Assembly (NCBI GenBank): GCA_964344305.1
Contig: CAYFMT010000005.1
Location: 57,391-121,390 of the forward strand
Length of the DNA stretch: 64,000 bases
Reading direction: 5' to 3'
From: JABMOV01 sp964344305
Lineage (GTDB): Bacteria > Fidelibacterota > Marinisomatia > Marinisomatales > JABMOV01
The number at the start of each line of letters is the position of its first letter. Position 1 is the stretch's first letter. Both the position numbers and the translations under genes were made by a program. This document shows, in pieces, positions 59,071 through 64,000 of the stretch. Under the pieces are notes generated by a model that was given only the letters and a program-made list of their open reading frames with translations, did not search any database and was not told the origin of the DNA.

Positions 59071-59475
59071 TTATCTCTTGCTGATAGTTAACCAGTCTAT
59101 GGCATGCTCACGGGTTGAAAAGACTTCCACGATAAATCCGATATTTTTTTCCACGATACTATTAAACAGTACAGTGAGTGCCGTGCTGTATGGATCATTA
59201 AATATTATAGCCTGTTTCTTTCCCTGGAGAATTGATTTATACTGGCTTAAGTGTTCTGATATCCTTTCCAGATCTTCAATGACGCCCCCATAAACAGCAC
59301 CACTATAGTCGGTTAACAGGTTGTAACGATTCTCTACAAATTCTGGCATATTCAATAATTCTACCCAGGTCAGACCAATTGAATCAGCATTTAATGAACC
59401 AGAATGGGTATAGAGTATATACCGATGCGCATGATCGCAGGTCAGTGTATAATTATGATTTAATTTCTCATCCAT
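59071..59475 (-). CDS. Orphan protein, SpoIIAA/STAS-like fold
   Basis: A 134-residue soluble protein. The pattern (a strand YILYTHSGSLNADSI, then YNLLTDYSGAVYG, then KKQAIIFNDPYSTALTVLF) is that of small STAS/SpoIIAA-like proteins found near signalling genes. I cannot match it to a named family. It lies alone, with 117 bases to the B12 gene and 273 bases to the dtd end, where a terminator stands. Confidence 0.6.
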   Translation of the reverse strand: MDEKLNHNYTLTCDHAHRYILYTHSGSLNADSIGLTWVELLNMPEFVENRYNLLTDYSGAVYGGVIEDLERISEHLSQYKSILQGKKQAIIFNDPYSTALTVLFNSIVEKNIGFIVEVFSTREHAIDWLTISKR

Positions 59476-59649
59476 AAATCAATGATATTCTTAAGTATAC
59501 CCACCGTATATTACAGGATTTATCCTTTCTGTGCCAGAAAAACCAGTGGATCAAATATTCGCTCTGCATCCATTCAATTGAATCATGTCAATTTGTAAGA
59601 ACTGTTCGAAGAAATGATATCATTTAGCAATGGTAATGATTATTGGTAT

Positions 59650-59679
59650 AAAAAGATTACATGGCAGAGCCATGTAATC
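59650..59679 (-). terminator. Rho-independent terminator of the dnaE-dtd operon
   Basis: GATTACATGGC (59655-59665) and GCCATGTAATC (59669-59679) form a perfect 11-bp stem with a 3-base loop. Read on the minus strand the stem is followed by TTTTT (59650-59654). It lies 70 bases beyond the dtd stop. The rest of 59476-59748 holds no gene that I can see. Confidence 0.85.
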
Positions 59680-59748
59680 AGTTTTCATGGTAATCAGTTG
59701 AGGATGGACACAGTGCTCTGCGCTGTGAACGGTAAATGTGTAAAAGAG

Positions 59749-60192
59749 TCACTCTTGACTGTTTAAAACAAACGTAACAGGTCCTTCGTTCACCAGCTCC
59801 ACATCCATCATGGCACCGAATTCACCGGATTCTACATGTATTCCCAATTGTGAGAGTTTCGTTATAAAATACTCATACAATGCATTTCCCTTTTCAGGAC
59901 TTGCAGCGTGGACAAAGCTTGGACGACGACCTTTTTTCCAGTCCCCGCATAGAGTAAACTGGCTGATCACCAGTGCGGACCCACCCACATCCAGAATGGA
60001 CAGGTTCATTTTTTCATTCTCATCATTGAATATGCGGAAGTGGGCAATTTTTTCTGTCAGAAAATCTGCATCAGCCTCAGTATCGGTGTCCATGGCACCA
60101 AGAAGTATCACGAGCCCCTGATTGATTGAACCCGCTACCCGTTCTCCAATGGATACCTTCCCGCGGGACGCTCGCTGTAGAACAGCAATCAT
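59749..60192 (-). CDS. dtd: D-aminoacyl-tRNA deacylase
   Basis: A 147-residue DTD that hydrolyses D-aminoacyl-tRNA and Gly-tRNA(Ala). Conserved marks are the N-terminal MIAVLQRAS, the SQFTLCGDWKKGRRPSF block (SQxTL motif), and GAMMDVELVNEGPVTF (the GxMDVxxxNxGPVT motif with the cross-subunit Gly-cisPro equivalent). The start ATG at 60192 overlaps the dnaE stop as ATGA; a GTG further upstream is rejected. Confidence 0.96.
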   Translation of the reverse strand: MIAVLQRASRGKVSIGERVAGSINQGLVILLGAMDTDTEADADFLTEKIAHFRIFNDENEKMNLSILDVGGSALVISQFTLCGDWKKGRRPSFVHAASPEKGNALYEYFITKLSQLGIHVESGEFGAMMDVELVNEGPVTFVLNSQE

Positions 60193-63100
60193 GAGGAGAT
60201 CCACACATTTTGTTTGCCATATTTTTGCCGTAGCTGATCGATAAATGGCTTTTCCGAAGACACACGAATGTTGTGAGAAATGATCTGTTGATTCCGATCC
60301 CCATCAGAGATATAGAATACAAGACGACATTGCCCTGGGAATTGCTTTGCCACATCTTGTAGTGATTTTATATCTCCAGATGTATGGACGCCAGGGTCAA
60401 TCTGGATATTCACCCGCTTCGAAAAATACTGTCTGGCCTGGTCAAATGGTATGATTTCGTCTGCGATTAATTTTAAATCACTGAAATCGGCATTGTCTGT
60501 GGGTTTCCCCACCACAAAAACAACATTGTCATCCTCAACCAACTTTTCGTATTTCTCAAATGTGCTGCTGAAACAAAGGATTTCAGCCTGGCCACCGAGA
60601 CATTCCATATTGAAAAAACTCATGCGTTTCTGTTTGCGATCCAGGTGAATTTTCCGGTTGTGTATTATGCCGCCGATCCTGACTGGACCACGGGATCCCC
60701 CACGGTTTTGTTTATCAGAAAAATCAAAGGTGCTCAGTTCTTCAAGATCCTCTGAAAATTTGAGAAGGGGATGACCGGATAAATATAATCCTGTCATTTC
60801 CCTCTCTTTTTCAAGACGTTCTTTTTCCGTCCAGGGATTTGCCTCATGTAAAACAGGTTCTTTTACCAGGGCATGCTGTCCATTGGAACCAGTACCAAAA
60901 AGATCCACCTGGTTTTCGTGGTTGTTTTGCTGAAGCTGTTGTCCATATTTCAACGCGTCATCAATGGAGGCGAATAATTGTTCACGGCTTCCTTCAAGGC
61001 TATCCATGGCCCCTGAGAGGATCAGGCTTTCCAGTACTTTTCGATTAACGGTGCGCAGGTCCACTCTGGAAACAAAATCAAACAGGGAGGCAAATGGTCC
61101 ATCCTTCTTTCGGTTTTCAATAATTTTTTCCAGCGCTTTTGTGCCCACATTTTTAATGGCGTTAAGACCAAAGGAAATGGTGTTGTCATCTACAGGATGA
61201 AACTGAACCTGTGATACATTGATATCAGGAGGCGTAACAGTTATATCCAGTTTCTTGCATTCGTTGATCAGGATAACCACGCGGTTCGTGGTGGACATTT
61301 CACTGGTGAGATTGGCACTCATGAATGCAGCGGGGTAATAGGTCTTAAGCCAGGCTGTTTGATAGGCAATATAGGCGTAGGCGGTCGAGTGACTTTTATT
61401 AAACCCATATTGAGCGAATTTCTCAATTAAGTCAAATATCTTTTTAGCTGTTTTCTCCTGTATCCCTCGGTCTTTGGCCCCATCGATAAACTTTACGGAC
61501 ATCTCCGCCATGAGTTCAGCAATCTTCTTCCCCATGGCACGGCGCATGAGATCCGCGTCTGCCAGCGTAAACCCGGCGATGGTGTTGGCGAGCTGCATAA
61601 CCTGCTCCTGGTAGACAATAATTCCATAGGTTTCCTTCAGGATAGATTCCATATCCTTGTGCAGGTAAGAGATTTTTTTCCGCCCGTGCTTGCGATCTAT
61701 AAAATCGTCAATATTCTCCATGGGTCCTGGTCTGTAAAGGGCGTTCATGGCAATGAGGTCTTCGATAGCTGTAGGTTTCAGTTTTTTAAGGAATTCTCTC
61801 ATGCCGGATGATTCAAACTGAAATATCCCAATGGTTAGGCCCTTTGTGAACAGGTCATACACATTTGCATCACCCATGGGGATGGTTTCAATGTCAATGT
61901 CTATCCCATTTTCTTTCACAAGCTTCACAGTCCTGTCGATGACGGTAAGATTTCGCAGACCGAGAAAATCCATCTTCAGTAAACCCAGATCTTCCAGCCC
62001 CTTCATATCATACTGAGTGGTGATATCATCTTTATTGGATTTGTAAAGCGGGACATAATCCGTCAAGCTTCCAGGAGTAATAACCACACCGGCGGCATGG
62101 GTGGATGCGTGGCGGTTCATGCCTTCCAGAACGAGTGAAAAATCAATAAGCTCTTTGTAAGGACCATCAGCCAGATCCTTGAAATCGGCATTATCCTCAA
62201 GAACGTTTTTCAGCTTGACCTTTGGACCTTCCGGGATCATCTTGGCAATTTTATCCACTTCACCGAATGAATGTCCCAGTACGCGACCCACATCTCTTAC
62301 AACGGCACGTGCTTTCATTTTTCCAAAGGTGATGATCTGGGTAACAGAATCCTCGCCATATTGCGCCTTGATATAATCAATCACTTCCTGACGCCGTTCT
62401 ATGCAGAAATCAATATCGATATCCGGCATGCTGATACGTTCAGGGTTTAGAAAACGCTCAAACAGCAAGTCATGCTTCATAGGATCAATGGTAGTAATAC
62501 CCAGGGCATAGGATACAAGGCTTCCTGCTGCTGAACCGCGACCGGGTCCGACAGGAATATCATGGTCTTTTGCGTATTGCACAAAATCCCCGGTTATAAG
62601 GAAGTAACCGGCAAACCCCATTTTCTGTATGACCTGCAGTTCGTGATCCAGGCGATGCTGCAGATCCGGTGTCATATCACCGTAGAGGTTCTTTACACCT
62701 TCTTCTGACAGAATTTTTAAGTAATCATCAGGATTCTGTGTTGGGGCATCTGCTGGAATGGGAAAGGTGGGGAGATGATAGGTTCCCATGGGCAATTCAA
62801 CGTCCACACTATCGGCAATTCGGCGGGTATTTTCAATGGCTTCCGGGATATGCTTGAACATATCAAACATTTCATCCTGGGATTTGAAATAGAATTCCGG
62901 TGTGGCATATCGTAACCGATTAGGATCATTTCGGTCTTTTCCAGTGCCCAGACAAATATGCACATCATGTGCGTCTGAATGCTCTTTCTTTGCGTAGTGA
63001 GCGTCATTGGTGGCTACAAGAGGGAGGTGTAATTCCCGTGAAAGTTTGATCATGTTTTCCATGTTTTGTGCTTCTTCAGGAATCCCGTGATTCTGTACTT

Positions 63101-63626
63101 CCAGATAATACCTGTCAGGGAACATCTCTGCAAATTCAAGGGCTGTCTCACGGGCACCTTTCCAATCCCCCTTTAGCATTTTTTCCGGGACTTCACCTTT
63201 TAGGCAGGCCGAGAGACAGATGAGTCCATCGCTGTGGGTTTTCAGCAAATCCTTGTCGATACGAGGACGATAATAAAAACCCTCGAGATAACCGGCTGTC
63301 ACCAGTTTCATAAGGTTTTTATACCCGGTGTAATTCTGGGCAAGGAGGACAAGATGATTGTTCCCCCACCCACCTTCAGCACGAGCCTTCTTATCAAACC
63401 GGCTTCCCTGGGCCACATAAATCTCACAGCCGATGATGGGCTTGACGCCTGCTTTTTTCGCTGCCTTGTAGTAGGGAACAACACTGAACATATTACCGTG
63501 TTCGGTGAGGGCCACGGAATCCATGCCAAGGTCATCAATGGTGTTCACAAGGACATTGACATTCTGGGCACCATCCAGGAGACTGTAGTCAGAGTGATTG
63601 TGTAAATGGACGAATTCTGATGTCAT
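60189..63626 (-). CDS. dnaE: DNA polymerase III alpha subunit
   Basis: A 1145-residue replicative polymerase subunit of the DnaE1 type. The N-terminal PHP domain begins FVHLHNHSDYSLLDGA with its metal-site histidines intact. The palm has GPGRGSAAGSLVSYALGIT and the catalytic MPDIDIDFCIERR with two key Asp. FNKSHSTAYAYIAYQTAWLK and the C-terminal OB fold region (VRIGGIIHNRKIHLDR) follow. Only the ATG at 63626 gives the conserved leader. It is the first gene of the leftward dnaE-dtd pair. Confidence 0.97.
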   Translation of the reverse strand: MTSEFVHLHNHSDYSLLDGAQNVNVLVNTIDDLGMDSVALTEHGNMFSVVPYYKAAKKAGVKPIIGCEIYVAQGSRFDKKARAEGGWGNNHLVLLAQNYTGYKNLMKLVTAGYLEGFYYRPRIDKDLLKTHSDGLICLSACLKGEVPEKMLKGDWKGARETALEFAEMFPDRYYLEVQNHGIPEEAQNMENMIKLSRELHLPLVATNDAHYAKKEHSDAHDVHICLGTGKDRNDPNRLRYATPEFYFKSQDEMFDMFKHIPEAIENTRRIADSVDVELPMGTYHLPTFPIPADAPTQNPDDYLKILSEEGVKNLYGDMTPDLQHRLDHELQVIQKMGFAGYFLITGDFVQYAKDHDIPVGPGRGSAAGSLVSYALGITTIDPMKHDLLFERFLNPERISMPDIDIDFCIERRQEVIDYIKAQYGEDSVTQIITFGKMKARAVVRDVGRVLGHSFGEVDKIAKMIPEGPKVKLKNVLEDNADFKDLADGPYKELIDFSLVLEGMNRHASTHAAGVVITPGSLTDYVPLYKSNKDDITTQYDMKGLEDLGLLKMDFLGLRNLTVIDRTVKLVKENGIDIDIETIPMGDANVYDLFTKGLTIGIFQFESSGMREFLKKLKPTAIEDLIAMNALYRPGPMENIDDFIDRKHGRKKISYLHKDMESILKETYGIIVYQEQVMQLANTIAGFTLADADLMRRAMGKKIAELMAEMSVKFIDGAKDRGIQEKTAKKIFDLIEKFAQYGFNKSHSTAYAYIAYQTAWLKTYYPAAFMSANLTSEMSTTNRVVILINECKKLDITVTPPDINVSQVQFHPVDDNTISFGLNAIKNVGTKALEKIIENRKKDGPFASLFDFVSRVDLRTVNRKVLESLILSGAMDSLEGSREQLFASIDDALKYGQQLQQNNHENQVDLFGTGSNGQHALVKEPVLHEANPWTEKERLEKEREMTGLYLSGHPLLKFSEDLEELSTFDFSDKQNRGGSRGPVRIGGIIHNRKIHLDRKQKRMSFFNMECLGGQAEILCFSSTFEKYEKLVEDDNVVFVVGKPTDNADFSDLKLIADEIIPFDQARQYFSKRVNIQIDPGVHTSGDIKSLQDVAKQFPGQCRLVFYISDGDRNQQIISHNIRVSSEKPFIDQLRQKYGKQNVWISS

Positions 63627-64000
63627 GATATGATCGTAAAAGGTCTTAAAAACCTGAATGATTTTACAGTGTCACTTTTCATTAATAAATATTGATTATG
63701 TGAAAATGAGATGAAGATAGAGTTCCTTTATCATTTCCGCATATGTTATTCTGAATGAGTCTGCAGGATGAATGGAAGACTCCACTCACCTTTAAGGATT
63801 CCAACTCTGTCAAATTTTATAGATGGAGAGCTTGTTTATTGAAAAATTAGCTTAAAACCAACTGGGGAAAGCGATTAATTCATTGTAGCGCTGAGCATTG
63901 AATCGAGATAGAGTGCTATGCCATCCGGTTAGAGAAAATCACGCATTGTTTAGTTTTTTAATTAGCCGGACTATTTTGATGTAAAAGCTAAGGTGATACT
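63627..64000. other. 374-bp edge region without a recognised gene
   Basis: AT-rich sequence upstream of dnaE. I found no open frame with a convincing start and length on either strand, and no RNA gene. A TTGACA-like hexamer on the minus strand near 63809-63814 lacks a well-placed -10. The dnaE promoter must lie here or close by. Confidence 0.4.

Noticed and set aside
63809..63814. TTGACA-like -35 on the minus strand upstream of dnaE
   Set aside because: No TATAAT-like hexamer at 16-18 bases, so it cannot be claimed as the dnaE promoter.
1..64000. CRISPR arrays, insertion sequences, prophage or integrase genes
   Set aside because: No regularly spaced repeat, transposase, or phage structural gene was found in any frame.

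Overview
The window looks like a chromosomal segment of a Gram-negative (diderm) bacterium of moderate GC, most likely an uncultured marine member of the FCB group such as Marinimicrobia (SAR406). The evidence is lipid A genes (lpxK, lpxB, a DUF374 acyltransferase), many outer-membrane beta-barrels and lipoproteins, the MEP isoprenoid pathway, a MenG/UbiE methyltransferase and a K+-dependent-type membrane pyrophosphatase. The taxonomic call is an inference from gene content and style; no 16S rRNA gene is present. No transposase, integrase, phage gene or CRISPR array was seen.

Layout. 1-4.7 kb: tail of prfA, then a leftward lipid A/envelope cluster (Gfo/Idh oxidoreductase, isoprenylcysteine-type methyltransferase, lpxB, acyltransferase, lpxK). 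4.7-7.0 kb: an AT-rich accessory patch with a small XRE regulator behind a promoter that contains a perfect palindrome, a membrane protein with an internal duplication, and two unrecognised exported proteins. 7.2-24.3 kb: housekeeping genes on the + strand: uvrA, an atypical transketolase, ruvB, queA, ispD-ispF-ispE, tRNA-Gln(UUG), prs, rplY, pth, hppA, rpsF-rpsR-rplI with a clear terminator, then prmC and a UbiA-family prenyltransferase. 24.3-32 kb: envelope and secreted proteins (CsgG-like protein with predicted barrel, DUF3667-like, PepSY-like lipoprotein, GNAT, NPP-type phosphodiesterase, pcm, two thioredoxin-fold proteins).

32-37.7 kb: a leftward TetR-headed operon encoding an outer-membrane barrel, an ABC ATPase, two FtsX/MacB-type permeases and a LolA-like periplasmic protein. 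It reads as a complete transenvelope lipid or lipoprotein trafficking module. A strong promoter and a TetR-type operator lie in front of it. 37.8-39.8 kb: SQR-like flavoprotein, a 39-residue micro-ORF with a near-ideal ribosome binding site, and an OsmC protein, closed by a UUCG-loop terminator.

40-49.3 kb: the most interesting locus, eight tightly coupled + strand genes: Hpt, response regulator, hybrid histidine kinase, Hpt-REC-GGDEF-REC, response regulator, membrane HEAT-repeat protein, processive GT2 glycosyltransferase, and TPR-YaiO outer-membrane barrel. I interpret it as a self-contained phosphorelay/c-di-GMP-linked exopolysaccharide synthesis and export system.

49.4-64 kb: a leftward series with a beta-propeller lipoprotein, a very large PD40/HExxH/barrel protein, a phytase-esterase-like exported protein, menG, a HAD phosphatase, a methyltransferase, an M24 aminopeptidase, a TPR protein, a stand-alone B12-binding domain, an orphan STAS-like protein, and dnaE-dtd ending in a terminator. 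A recurring trait is Asp/Glu-rich tails on unrelated proteins, including ribosomal proteins bL25 and bS6.
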